Part shown: piece by piece, positions 31,373 through 40,366 of the stretch | Numbering within the stretch: position 1 is the first letter of the stretch | Layout: the number at the start of each line of letters is the position of its first letter | From: Gammaproteobacteria bacterium | GTDB lineage: Bacteria; Pseudomonadota; Gammaproteobacteria; Competibacterales; Competibacteraceae | Direction: 5' to 3' | NCBI GenBank assembly: GCA_024234995.1 | Contig: JACKNF010000020.1 | Location: forward strand, 1-54,085 | Length of the DNA: 54,085 nt | Program-made: the position numbers and the translations under genes | The notes under the pieces: model-generated | Told to the model about the DNA's origin: nothing | The model's database searches: none | Seen by the model: only the letters and a program-made list of their open reading frames with translations

Positions 31373-33505
31373 ATGAAATCAAGGTTTATTTTTGCATTGG
31401 TCTTTATTGCCATCACGGTTACGGCACTGGCAGCCGTGATGGCATCACTCGGACTGGCGTTGGCCGAAATGGCCCGGCGCGGCGAATTAGCCAATCCGGC
31501 TGCTTTCGATCCTTGGGGCTATGTCATGCATTACGGGGCAGTCTCGGGATTTTTCCTGATTGCAGTGATCGCTGCCGCCTGGCTGTTTTTCGATCAAAGC
31601 ATTGCCGCGCCACTCACCAGCCTGACGCGCAATCTGTTAACCGCTCTGCGCACCAACCCTGATCATGAAATCCAATATGCAGGACCAAACCAGCTCAATC
31701 CGCTATTCCAAGCGGTTAGCGAACTGACCCGGCGCCTGGCTACCCACCACCGCGATCTGTTGCAAGCCATGACAACCGCTACTGTCCGGGTCGAGGAACA
31801 AAAAAATCGCCTGGAGGCTATTCTGCGGGATCTGCAAGAAGGTGTGGTGGTGTGCAACCTGAATAATCAAGTATTGCTCTACAACCAATTAGCTTTGAAA
31901 ATCCTGCATGTCACTGGCGAATTAGGTTTAGGCCGATCGTTGTTTACCGTCGTCACCCGTGAACCCATTTCTAACGCCTTTCGCCGCCTGCGTTTACGGG
32001 TTGCTGAAGGCCGGCACCATCATCACCCTATGGGAATCACGACCCGCTTGGTATGCGCGACCACAGACGGTCTGCATACCTTGCATGCTCAGATGACCTT
32101 GATCCTGGGCACCGAAGAATTGCCCACTGGTTATGTAGTGACTTTCAACGATATCACTGAGGAGCTAGCGGCACTGGGCAAACGCGACCGTTTATTGCGC
32201 GAAGCAACCGAGGGCCTGCGGGCACCCGTCGCCAATCTGCGCGCAGCAGCGGAGATGCAGGCCGGCAATCCCGACATGGATATTGCCGCCCATCGCACGT
32301 TCGATGACGTCGTTTTCAAGGAAAGCACCGCCCTGAGTGAGACCGTGAATCGACTGTGCCGCGAGTACCGCGACGTCATTACCGGTTACTGGCCAATGAC
32401 CGATGATTTATCGGCTACGCTGCTGGAAATGGTGGCGCAGCGGTTGAAAGAAACCTCGGATATCGCGGTTACCGTGGTTCACCTGCCGCAATGGCTGCAT
32501 GGCGACAGCCACTCCATTATCTCGCTGAATGAATACCTGATCCGGCGAATCAGCGCCCATAATGGCATCAAGGACTTCGATATCGGAGCTGAGGCTGGGC
32601 CACGTCAAGTGGTCTATATCGATATCATTTGGCATGGCGAGCCGCTACCATCGAGCGTTCTTGACGGCGGATTGGATGCCGTGCTGCCGGGCGCCCCCGG
32701 TGGCCTGACCGTGCGCGATGTGCTGGACCACCACAAGAGCGAGATCTGGAGCGACCGCTACGGGGAGGGACTGGCCCGGGTACGAGTACCCATGCCAGCG
32801 GCGCGTAGCGCACACACCGCTAGCGAATTACCGCCACGTCCGGAGTTTTATGACTTCAGCCTGCTGCAACAGCCAGTGCCGGGCGGCGATCTCGCCGAGA
32901 AACCGCTCAAGTCGCTAAATTACGTCGTATTCGATCTGGAAACGACGGGCCTCAAGCCATCCGAAGGTGACGAAATCGTCTCCATTGCCGGGGTGCGCAT
33001 CGTCAATGGCCGCATTCTCACCGGTGAAACCTTTGACCTGCAAGTAAACCCTGGACGCCCTATTCCCAAGGCATCCACACGCTTTCATGGCATCACTGAC
33101 GAGATGGTGCAGGGCAAGCCGCCGGTGCATCTGGTGCTGCCGCAGTTCCAGCAATTCATTGGCGATGCGGTGCTCGTCGCCCATAACGCAGCGTTTGATC
33201 TCAAGTTTCTCAAGCTGAAGGAGGCGGAAAGCGGCGTTATTTTCAATAACCCGGTGCTTGACACTTTGCTGTTATCGGTATTCCTGGATGATCAGAGCAT
33301 GGCGCACAATCTAGACGCGATTGCTGAGCGGTTTGGCGTGCGGGTGCTGGCCCGGCATACCGCCTTGGGCGATGCCTTGGTGACTGCCGGAATCTTTGTC
33401 CGCATGCTGGCGCTGCTAGAAGATCTGGAAGTGACCACGCTAGGCCAAGCGATTGCAGCATCCTCGACCATTGTTGAAGTGCGGACACGGCAGAAACAAT
33501 TTTGA
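31373..33505 (+). CDS. Membrane PAS/pseudo-histidine-kinase protein fused to DnaQ-like 3'-5' exonuclease (copy 2)
   Basis: A 710-residue paralogue of the protein at 19618-21831. TM helices at about 5-30 and 56-74 flank a short loop. A HAMP-like linker, a coiled coil and a PAS domain follow (EGVVVCNLNNQVLLYNQLA at about 160). The kinase-like part is easier to see here: DRLLREATEGLRAPVANLRA (near 273) lines up with the usual H-box, but Glu stands where the phosphorylated His should be, and LTVRDVLDHHKSEIWSD resembles the end of an ATPase domain whose nucleotide-binding loops are missing. After the linker RPEFYDF comes the exonuclease: FDLETTG (about 521), AHNAAFDLKFL (about 602), LARHTALGDAL (about 660), all DEDDh positions kept. 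It probably senses through the pseudo-kinase and PAS and acts through the nuclease. The next gene encodes an HDOD protein. Confidence 0.87.
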   Translation: MKSRFIFALVFIAITVTALAAVMASLGLALAEMARRGELANPAAFDPWGYVMHYGAVSGFFLIAVIAAAWLFFDQSIAAPLTSLTRNLLTALRTNPDHEIQYAGPNQLNPLFQAVSELTRRLATHHRDLLQAMTTATVRVEEQKNRLEAILRDLQEGVVVCNLNNQVLLYNQLALKILHVTGELGLGRSLFTVVTREPISNAFRRLRLRVAEGRHHHHPMGITTRLVCATTDGLHTLHAQMTLILGTEELPTGYVVTFNDITEELAALGKRDRLLREATEGLRAPVANLRAAAEMQAGNPDMDIAAHRTFDDVVFKESTALSETVNRLCREYRDVITGYWPMTDDLSATLLEMVAQRLKETSDIAVTVVHLPQWLHGDSHSIISLNEYLIRRISAHNGIKDFDIGAEAGPRQVVYIDIIWHGEPLPSSVLDGGLDAVLPGAPGGLTVRDVLDHHKSEIWSDRYGEGLARVRVPMPAARSAHTASELPPRPEFYDFSLLQQPVPGGDLAEKPLKSLNYVVFDLETTGLKPSEGDEIVSIAGVRIVNGRILTGETFDLQVNPGRPIPKASTRFHGITDEMVQGKPPVHLVLPQFQQFIGDAVLVAHNAAFDLKFLKLKEAESGVIFNNPVLDTLLLSVFLDDQSMAHNLDAIAERFGVRVLARHTALGDALVTAGIFVRMLALLEDLEVTTLGQAIAASSTIVEVRTRQKQF

Positions 33506-33639
33506 TTTTAAAAAATCAGAGTTTTTAACGTGAACCGGTTGGTGAAACACCTATCGGCTATGATGATTTCATCTTTCAGGATTGATCAATGACATGATGA
33601 GTCTTAAAAACTATTCAATTATTTGGGTACCTATACACC

Positions 33640-35268
33640 ATGCACGCTGAACTGGAGCAACGTCTGCGTTTTTGCAGCAATCTGCCAAGCCTGCCGGCAG
33701 TGGCTCTGAAAATGGTCGAACTCGCTAACAATCCCGATGTTCATCTAAACGACTTAGCCCGGGTGATCTCAATGGACCCGGCTTTGGTGACCAAATTGTT
33801 CCGCGCCGCTAATTCACCGTTGTATGGTCCCAACCGCAAGATCACCAATCTACGGCAGATTCTAAATTTGATGGGCTTACAGGGCACACTGGCGCTAGCG
33901 CTAGGGTTTTCCCTGATTGCCACAGGGCGCGACGCGGGTGCTATTCCTCTAAACACCGAGCAATTCTGGCGCCGTTCACTGATGACAGCCACCGCCTGCC
34001 GGATCCTCGGTGAACGGCTGTCGATGAAGAATCTGGAAGAACTCTTCCTAGCCGGATTGCTGCAAGGAGTTGGCGTTTTGGCGCTGTCGATGATCATGCC
34101 TCAATCCTATGGCCTTTTATTGAAAGAGGCGACCGAACATCCGGAAGGAATGACAGACGTTCTGAACTACCAGCGATTGGCTGAATTGGAGCGGAAACAA
34201 CTCGGTGACGATCATGCCGCAGTTGGCGCCTGGCTCATGCAACATTGGCGGTTACCTGACTATTTAACCGTGGCAACGGCTGGCAGCCTGGACCCAGATC
34301 ATAGCGGCACCTCCGACCGGTACCGGGCATTGGTTCAGTCAGTTGCGCTGGCAACGCGCATTGCCGACATTTGGACCCGGCCCCATGACTGGCAGAATTC
34401 GCCGGAAGTCGCAAAACTGGCCCAACAATGGTTTGGATTGGAGACAGGCCACTATATGGAGATTTTGGAACAGATGGGCGCCAAATTTCCTGAGATCGCT
34501 GCCCTGTTCCAAATCAAGCCGTTGGATGCAGCCCAAATTGCCGGGATCCTGGATCAGGCTCGGGAAGCGTTAGATATCCGCGCAGTGCAGCGTTGGCCCG
34601 AACGGATCAGCCACAACACCCTGCCAGTGGAACCATCCCGCCCGGTCGTGGCGCTACCGAACCAGCTTCCCTTGATCCCAACGCTGGCCAGTAGCCGCAG
34701 CATCCGTTCTCAGCACGATCCAGCGATACGGTCTTCCACGGAAAAATACGCCTTTGACGCGCTCACCGGGTTGCTCAATCAGCCACACTTGAGCGACCGG
34801 TTGCGACAAGAAATGGTCGCCGCCAAAGAGCAAAACCGGCCGTTGAGCCTGGTGCTGCTGGATGTAGACAACTTGCGGCAAATCAACGAGTCCTGCGGCC
34901 ATGGGGTTGGCGATCAGGTGCTGGCCGCACTGGCGCGGTTAATCAGCGGCCATATCCGGCATCAGGAATTGGTCGCCCGTTACCAGGAAGATACATTTGC
35001 ATTACTATTGCCCGCCAGCGGGGCGAAAGCTGCTCGTAAATTGATTGAACAGCTCATGGGATTGATTCACGGCTGGGAACCGGTGCTCGAAGGCGGGCAG
35101 AGCTTGCGAGTGACTATCTCTGCTGGACTGGCGACTTATCCAGAGACCTGCCTGGCCGGTTGCCGTTCCGGTGACCAGTTACTGGAAGCCGCGAGCCAGG
35201 CGTTACGCCTGGCCCAGGATGCTGGCGGCGGCCAATTAAGCGTGTACGGCATCAACCGATCAGGCTGA
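33640..35268 (+). CDS. HDOD-domain protein with degenerate GGDEF domain
   Basis: A 542-residue cytoplasmic protein. Residues 10-205 form an HDOD domain (LPSLPAVALKMVELANNP, MDPALVTKLFRAANSP), a signalling module related to HD hydrolases but without the metal site. A helical linker leads to a GGDEF-type domain at about 375-520 (LTGLLNQPHLSDRLRQEM, VLLDVDNLRQINESCGHG). The active-site loop that should read GGDEF is YQEDTF near residue 447, so cyclase activity is unlikely and a scaffolding or GTP-sensing role is more probable. No clear ribosome site is visible. Its stop codon directly abuts the stop of the convergent rarD with no base between. Confidence 0.85.
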   Translation: MHAELEQRLRFCSNLPSLPAVALKMVELANNPDVHLNDLARVISMDPALVTKLFRAANSPLYGPNRKITNLRQILNLMGLQGTLALALGFSLIATGRDAGAIPLNTEQFWRRSLMTATACRILGERLSMKNLEELFLAGLLQGVGVLALSMIMPQSYGLLLKEATEHPEGMTDVLNYQRLAELERKQLGDDHAAVGAWLMQHWRLPDYLTVATAGSLDPDHSGTSDRYRALVQSVALATRIADIWTRPHDWQNSPEVAKLAQQWFGLETGHYMEILEQMGAKFPEIAALFQIKPLDAAQIAGILDQAREALDIRAVQRWPERISHNTLPVEPSRPVVALPNQLPLIPTLASSRSIRSQHDPAIRSSTEKYAFDALTGLLNQPHLSDRLRQEMVAAKEQNRPLSLVLLDVDNLRQINESCGHGVGDQVLAALARLISGHIRHQELVARYQEDTFALLLPASGAKAARKLIEQLMGLIHGWEPVLEGGQSLRVTISAGLATYPETCLAGCRSGDQLLEAASQALRLAQDAGGGQLSVYGINRSG

Positions 35269-36171
35269 TCAACGGCGATGGCCAAACCAAGCGTCGACGC
35301 TATACAGTGCCAATGCTAGCCAGATGCAACCGAATGCGGTCTGATCAATACCAGTGAACGGTTCCCGGTAAACGGCTACCGCCAGCAGGAATTGCAAGGT
35401 AGGCGTCAGGTATTGAATCAGCCCGACGGTAGACAAACGCAAGCGCTGGGTGGCCTGGAGAAACATCAGCAAGGGAATCACGGTGACGAGTCCCGCTCCT
35501 AACAGCAACATATCGGTGTGTCCATCCACCCGGCCCAATGCGCCTCCACCCTGCGCAACCAAGAATAGCAAGGCGATAGGCGCAATCAACACGGTTTCCA
35601 CGCATAAGCCCAGGGTTGGAGCGTGACCCGCCTTCTTACGCAACAATCCGTAACTGCCGAAGCTGAATGCCAAGGTCAGGGAAATCCAAGGAAACACTCC
35701 ATGACCGATCACCAGCACCAGCACCCCCATCGCAGCGATCAATACTGCAAGGAGTTGGCGCGAATTCAATCGCTCACCCAAAAACAGCATCCCCAGCAGC
35801 ACGTTGACCAGCGGATTGATGTAGTAACCCAGGCTGGCTTCCAGAATTCTTCCCATTTGCACCGCCCAGATATACAGCAGCCAATTGCCGGAGATCAGCA
35901 ACGCGGTGAGCAGATAGAACCCGAGGCGGCGGCGATTGCGAAACTCAGCGAGCAACGCCGGCCATTGTCCCCACGTCAGGATCAGCGCCAGCAGCAATAC
36001 CGCTGATCCCAGAACACGATGCGCCAGGACTTCCAAGGCGGGAACATGCTGGAGCAATTTAAAATAGAGGGGAAACGATCCCCATAAGGTAAAACAGCCC
36101 AGCGCGTTCAGCAGACCGATGGCCTGGCTATCCAGCGCCGGATGAGAGGGAGAGGGAGAAGAAGAGGCCAC
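35269..36171 (-). CDS. rarD: RarD-type EamA/DMT transporter
   Basis: A 300-residue inner-membrane protein with ten predicted helices. Sequence is typical of RarD: GLLNALGCFTLWGSFPLYFK, EVLAHRVLGSAVLLL, YYINPLVNVLLGMLFLGERL and TVGLIQYLTPTLQFLLA. The family belongs to the drug/metabolite transporter superfamily; RarD was first linked to chloramphenicol sensitivity, and its natural substrate is not settled. The gene lies back to back with the HDOD gene and is divergent from the DUF2845 gene. Confidence 0.9.
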   Translation of the reverse strand: MASSSPSPSHPALDSQAIGLLNALGCFTLWGSFPLYFKLLQHVPALEVLAHRVLGSAVLLLALILTWGQWPALLAEFRNRRRLGFYLLTALLISGNWLLYIWAVQMGRILEASLGYYINPLVNVLLGMLFLGERLNSRQLLAVLIAAMGVLVLVIGHGVFPWISLTLAFSFGSYGLLRKKAGHAPTLGLCVETVLIAPIALLFLVAQGGGALGRVDGHTDMLLLGAGLVTVIPLLMFLQATQRLRLSTVGLIQYLTPTLQFLLAVAVYREPFTGIDQTAFGCIWLALALYSVDAWFGHRR

Positions 36172-36320
36172 AATTCAATCAGCCAGGACAGCTAGGTCCA
36201 AATGGATAACGGCCATCAAACAGGGATGCATGGCATAGTTCGCTGCACGTATCGAAACCGGGCATGATAACCGAATGGATTCGAATTAAACTGAAATCAA
36301 ATCGGCTGGAGGAGGCATCA

Positions 36321-36704
36321 ATGCGCGGGTTTACCAAGTGGATTTTCATGGCAGTGTTGGTCATGGCGAGCATAACGACCGCAACGGCCGATAGCATGCG
36401 CTGTGGCCGCTATCTGATCAACACCGGTGATTCTCAGTCACGGGTGTTGCAAGTTTGCGGGGACCCGCAGCGCGCCTGGCAGGATGGTTTTCTCGAGCAG
36501 ACCATGCGCCGTAACGAGGGTTATTACGACCCATCGGCACTGCCGCAGCCCTACCCGCTTCCACGGAGCGGCCAGGAGACCGAGGTGCGCCGGATCATCC
36601 CGGTCTACAAATGGGAATACAATCTGGGACGCGGAACGTTTCTTAAAACACTGGTATTTCACGGCGACATTTTGGTGCGGATCATTGATGGCGCCCGGCA
36701 ATAA
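36321..36704 (+). CDS. DUF2845 exported protein
   Basis: A 127-residue secreted protein. The start at 36321 has GGAGGAGG upstream and opens directly into a signal peptide (WIFMAVLVMASITTATA, cleavage before DSMRCG); a start at 36264 would add 19 polar residues in front of the signal. The mature part has MRCGRYLINTGDS and VLQVCGDPQRAW, the two-cysteine N-terminal pattern of the DUF2845 family, and ends with TFLKTLVFHGDILVRII. The family is periplasmic and uncharacterised. The gene is flanked on the right by a restriction-system scar. Confidence 0.85.
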   Translation: MRGFTKWIFMAVLVMASITTATADSMRCGRYLINTGDSQSRVLQVCGDPQRAWQDGFLEQTMRRNEGYYDPSALPQPYPLPRSGQETEVRRIIPVYKWEYNLGRGTFLKTLVFHGDILVRIIDGARQ

Positions 36705-36832
36705 AACATTCATCACGAAGACTTCCACAACGCCGCGGACAGCGGCAACTCATTGATCTCGGCACGGGATTCGCGCTAAACAACGCACTAGGGTCGCTGG
36801 TATCGCCGCAGAAGGAGTGGAGGAATGGCTCT

Positions 36833-36968
36833 TCATACCAGTCGAATTCTCCCAGTGAGGAGTTCCTGCATGATGCCTTGCTTGAGGGCGCGCGCGAGTC
36901 ATGCCGCCGCGCAGCGCGTCGCAGGAAGCCCAGAGGGAGGAATAGAGATCGGATTTCTTGATGGCCAT
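36833..36968 (-). pseudogene. Scar of a deleted type I restriction-modification locus (hsdM start joined to hsdS end)
   Basis: From the ATG at 36968 the frame reads MAIKKSDLYSSLWASCD and then ALRGGM, the standard beginning of type I methylase subunits (HsdM). At about 36897 this stops matching, and the next frame continues ARALKQGIMQELLTGRIRLV and a stop at 36833, the standard end of a specificity subunit (HsdS). About 23 codons of hsdM and 20 of hsdS remain. The simplest reading is one internal deletion that removed nearly the whole hsdM-hsdS unit. It cannot encode a working protein. An apparently intact hsdM-hsdS pair exists at the right end of the window and is a different locus. Confidence 0.85.
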
Positions 36969-37005
36969 GCGTTATGCCTTGATGGTCTGCATCAGCCGCT
37001 GTTCA

Positions 37006-38736
37006 CTAGGAGTCCGGCCATCGGGCATGCAGGCGGGCAAGCTGCTCCCATACCCAGCCGCCGGGAATCTCCCGGCCACGCAACACATACTCCAGCGTGT
37101 TCTCATTGTTCAGCGTCAATTCCAGATCGCTGCGCGCCGCCCGGCAGCCCACGCACAGCAACTGATCACCGGCCTGAATCAGCGTATGCCGGTGCGGCAG
37201 CATGACCGTTGCGTCATCTTCACGGGTCAGATACAGCACCCGGCATTCCAATTCCTGGGAACGGTCATGGGGGCTGCACAGCAACTCGCCCAGCGGCACT
37301 GGAGGGCGGGTGGATTCCAACCGGTCCACCAGCGCCGGCGCCTGCACAGCATCGATCCGCACGCTCCACACCGTGGGTGCTTCCCAGCCAAAGCGGCCGG
37401 TCAATTGATCAAGCAGCGTGCTGGCCCAGGATTCGCCCCGCTGTTTGATCTGCCACAAAAACGGCGCCAGGAGCGGCGTCGTTAGAATTGCCAAACACTC
37501 GCGGGCGATAATCTGGCTCGGCACCACGGTAAAACCGGATTCAAAGGCGTCAAACAGCGCCTGATGCGCCTGCAAATTCTGCCGCAGCACCACAAACAAC
37601 CGGGCGTTCAGTTTCCGGGCGGTGACCACAATGGACAGATTGTTCACGTCATCGTTGGTCGAAGCCACAATACCGGCCGCCTGCTCGATGCCCGCTTCCA
37701 GCAAGGCAGGTACGCTACTACCATCGCCGCGCACCCAATGCCGCTGATCATCTCCAGCCGGCGGATCATGATCGATAATCGTGACCGGGATGTTTTCCTG
37801 TTCCAGGGCTGACACCAGCACCTTGCCAAACCGGCCATAGCCGCACAACACCCAGTGGCCGCGTGGCGGGTCGCGATGCGGTTCAACCTTGGTACCGGGT
37901 ACCGCTGTCAACCATTCCAGCAGGTGATACGCCGCTGGCGCGTGCAGCGCTAACGCCAGATAGCGGCCAAATTTGTCGAAGGGATTGATAATATGCCGGG
38001 TGCCGAACGCCGCCATGTTGGCGGCAGCTTCCAGCGTTTCGACGCGGCACAGCGTGGTCAATTGGGGCGCCAGCAACCGGGCGGCAATGGCGATGGCCAG
38101 GTTGGCGCTGTCGTCATTAGTTAGTGCGATGATGCCCCGGCAATAGCGGTGGGTCAGGCCGGCCAGCTGCAAAATTTCCGGCTGGCTGGCATCAGCCGTC
38201 AGTGCCGGAATGTCGGCGGAATGACCGTGCAGATCGAGTTGACTCACCCGGTTCTCATCAACTTCGATCACCACTGCCCGCACACCGAGCTGATCAAGGC
38301 TGCGGCAGATCAATTGGCCGGTTTCGCCATATCCGCAGATCAAGTAGAACGGTTCCCGCATATTCCGCACCGCCCGGCCAAAGCGTTGCAAGCGCACCGC
38401 ATTGCGGAAATTCTGATCCTGCAACAACGCCAGCAGTGCACCGATCGAATAGGCCCAGCCAATCACCGCCAAGTAGATGCAAAGTATCACCCACATCCGT
38501 TGCGCTTCGGAGAAAGCATTAGGGATTTCGCCAAAACCGATGGTGGTTGCGGTGTAGCTGATGAAATAGAAGGCATGCAGAAAGTTCATTGGGCTGGGGT
38601 TGCCCTCAGCATCTATTCCGGGAATCAACGTCAGGCCCAGGATCGAAACCGCATAGATCACGATCAGCGTGATCAGCGGCGCCCGCATCCGCCGCAGTGC
38701 CAGAAAGAAGGTGCTTTCGTACGCTTCAGGGTTCAT
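37006..38736 (-). CDS. Potassium channel with two RCK/TrkA-N domains
   Basis: A 576-residue membrane protein. Two helices (about 18-40 and 78-100) flank a pore loop with the filter TIGFGE (65-70), the K+ selectivity signature. Two Rossmann-type RCK domains follow: YLICGYGETGQLICRSLDQL (about 131) and WVLCGYGRFGKVLVSALEQ (about 292), each with a nucleotide-binding glycine motif, and then a TrkA-C-like end (about 480-545). Such channels gate K+ flow in response to NAD(H), ATP or other ligands. Its start overlaps the stop of the DUF6394 gene by four bases, so the two are translationally coupled. Confidence 0.9.
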   Translation of the reverse strand: MNPEAYESTFFLALRRMRAPLITLIVIYAVSILGLTLIPGIDAEGNPSPMNFLHAFYFISYTATTIGFGEIPNAFSEAQRMWVILCIYLAVIGWAYSIGALLALLQDQNFRNAVRLQRFGRAVRNMREPFYLICGYGETGQLICRSLDQLGVRAVVIEVDENRVSQLDLHGHSADIPALTADASQPEILQLAGLTHRYCRGIIALTNDDSANLAIAIAARLLAPQLTTLCRVETLEAAANMAAFGTRHIINPFDKFGRYLALALHAPAAYHLLEWLTAVPGTKVEPHRDPPRGHWVLCGYGRFGKVLVSALEQENIPVTIIDHDPPAGDDQRHWVRGDGSSVPALLEAGIEQAAGIVASTNDDVNNLSIVVTARKLNARLFVVLRQNLQAHQALFDAFESGFTVVPSQIIARECLAILTTPLLAPFLWQIKQRGESWASTLLDQLTGRFGWEAPTVWSVRIDAVQAPALVDRLESTRPPVPLGELLCSPHDRSQELECRVLYLTREDDATVMLPHRHTLIQAGDQLLCVGCRAARSDLELTLNNENTLEYVLRGREIPGGWVWEQLARLHARWPDS

Positions 38737-39119
38737 CGTTTCTGCATAATGGTTTCGGCAATCAGAATCACCATCGATACGATATTGGCAAACAATGCGC
38801 CGCCAGACAGAGAGACCACCTTGGCGGTGATTTCGGGGCTAATGCTGCCAGCGCCAGCGGCCTGCGCACCATAACCCCAGACCAGCGCCGCCGCGATCAA
38901 TTGCAGATCAGCCACCAGACTGGTGGAAAGATGAATCGCTCCGATGTGGGTGCGGTCACCGAATTTGAGCACGGTAGCAATCAGATTCACCACGATGGCG
39001 GCGAATAGTTCATAGACGTCGTGATGGAGCGGATTGTCCAGATCGCCGATAAAGAAACCGAAATTCAGCGTAGCGGCCAGGACGATAAAGAAACCGAAGA
39101 TAACTTTTTCAAGATTCAT
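38733..39119 (-). CDS. DUF6394 membrane protein, K+ channel partner
   Basis: A 128-residue membrane protein with three or four helices (about 5-25, 37-52, 68-86, 104-124). The sequence (NLEKVIFGFFIVLAATLNFG, HHDVYELFAAIVVNLIATVL) matches the DUF6394 family. Members commonly sit directly before a two-RCK potassium channel gene, as here, with a four-base overlap. Function is unknown; a role as accessory subunit is inferred from the fixed pairing. Confidence 0.8.
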   Translation of the reverse strand: MNLEKVIFGFFIVLAATLNFGFFIGDLDNPLHHDVYELFAAIVVNLIATVLKFGDRTHIGAIHLSTSLVADLQLIAAALVWGYGAQAAGAGSISPEITAKVVSLSGGALFANIVSMVILIAETIMQKR

Positions 39120-39184
39120 GATGGATGTTGCCGGGGAAGTTTTGATAACGGATTTTGATGACAGATTTTATCGAAGGAGAAAGC

Positions 39185-40366
39185 TCAAGAGCACCTTGAT
39201 TCCAGCACTGCCAGCACGTGGCGCGGCTCAAGCTTACCCTTAAAAAAGATCACCGGGCCGGGGATATCGCGAAAATCATCAGTGCCGGCATTCAGCCGCT
39301 CTGAGACTGCGACAATCAGATCCGGCATGGCGGCCCGGCGCAGTTTGTCCAGCTTGCGGCGCAGATAATCGGGGTGCCAGAAGCCCATGATTTCGATATG
39401 AACGACTTGGCCATCCGCATGGCGCAGCGCAAAATCCGGCACAAACACCGTTCCTTTCAAATCCACGATTTCCACCTCCCGCTCCAGCACCCACGGTGTA
39501 CCCAGTTTCTCCCAGCGGCGGGCAAAGCTTTCCTCCAGCAGGCTATCATAGGCAGGCGGAGGGGCGGTCAGCGGCTTGAGTGGCGATTGTGAATCCAGCC
39601 GGTAGCTCAGTTCCTGACCGTCCCGTTGCAATACTGCTTCCATTTGCCAACGGCTGACCCGCAACAGCGCCGGTAAAAACACTGCCATCTGCAAGCCGTA
39701 TTTACGCGTTTGCTTAAATAAGCTGGCCGGGCCGTCCACATAGATTTGGTAGCCATCGTCCAGGTTACCCTCAACGGCATACATCAACCCGTGGAACTTA
39801 AGGTGCTGGAACAGCCGCCGGTACTCGCCAGGAACATTCCGGTGGGCGATGAGGCGCAGATAGAGCGCCGAGTACAGCAAACCCTGCGCTTGAGCCAGGT
39901 TATAGCGGTCGATCAGCCGTTCCGGCGTGAAATCCGGCAATACGGTCAACAGGTGATTCTCCGGCAAATCGGCATACAATGCTTCGCGCAGCGTCTCTGC
40001 TTCCAGTTGATAGCGCGGGGCAACGGCTTCCAGGATTTTCTGCGCCTGAGATTCGCCATAATGGCCTTGCTGGGCTGCTAAGGTGAACACTTCGCGGCGC
40101 AACGCTTCCGGTTCCATCTCGCCGGTCGCTAACGTGAATCCGGCGGCATTGAGCGCCAAATGGGCAAAACCGCGCACGATCCGGTAATCGGGCGAATCAC
40201 CTTCCAGCGCCCGCAATGCCGCTTGTAACTCACTGCGTGTGCAATGCTGATGCTCAGCGATAACAGTCAGCACCTGTTCCGCCCAGACGTGCTGCGTAGA
40301 ACGCAAGAAGCGAGGATAAATCTGGGCGCCGCGCTTGTAGGAGAAAAGGAGAGCCGTAGGCAACAT
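39185..40366 (-). CDS. DUF790/Bax1-like nuclease
   Basis: A 393-residue protein of the DUF790 family, the bacterial relatives of archaeal Bax1, a nuclease that partners the XPB helicase in DNA unwinding and repair. The start MLPTALLFSYKRGAQIYPRF is characteristic. The central part is helical, and the C-terminal nuclease core is visible as FVPDFAL (D311) and VVHIEIMGFW (E325), matching a PD-(D/E)xK-like site. GAGGCGATAGGG precedes the ATG. In most genomes the helicase gene is adjacent; here upstream is a noncoding stretch and downstream is the DUF6394/K+ channel pair, so the usual partner is absent from the window. Confidence 0.85.
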   Translation of the reverse strand: MLPTALLFSYKRGAQIYPRFLRSTQHVWAEQVLTVIAEHQHCTRSELQAALRALEGDSPDYRIVRGFAHLALNAAGFTLATGEMEPEALRREVFTLAAQQGHYGESQAQKILEAVAPRYQLEAETLREALYADLPENHLLTVLPDFTPERLIDRYNLAQAQGLLYSALYLRLIAHRNVPGEYRRLFQHLKFHGLMYAVEGNLDDGYQIYVDGPASLFKQTRKYGLQMAVFLPALLRVSRWQMEAVLQRDGQELSYRLDSQSPLKPLTAPPPAYDSLLEESFARRWEKLGTPWVLEREVEIVDLKGTVFVPDFALRHADGQVVHIEIMGFWHPDYLRRKLDKLRRAAMPDLIVAVSERLNAGTDDFRDIPGPVIFFKGKLEPRHVLAVLESRCS

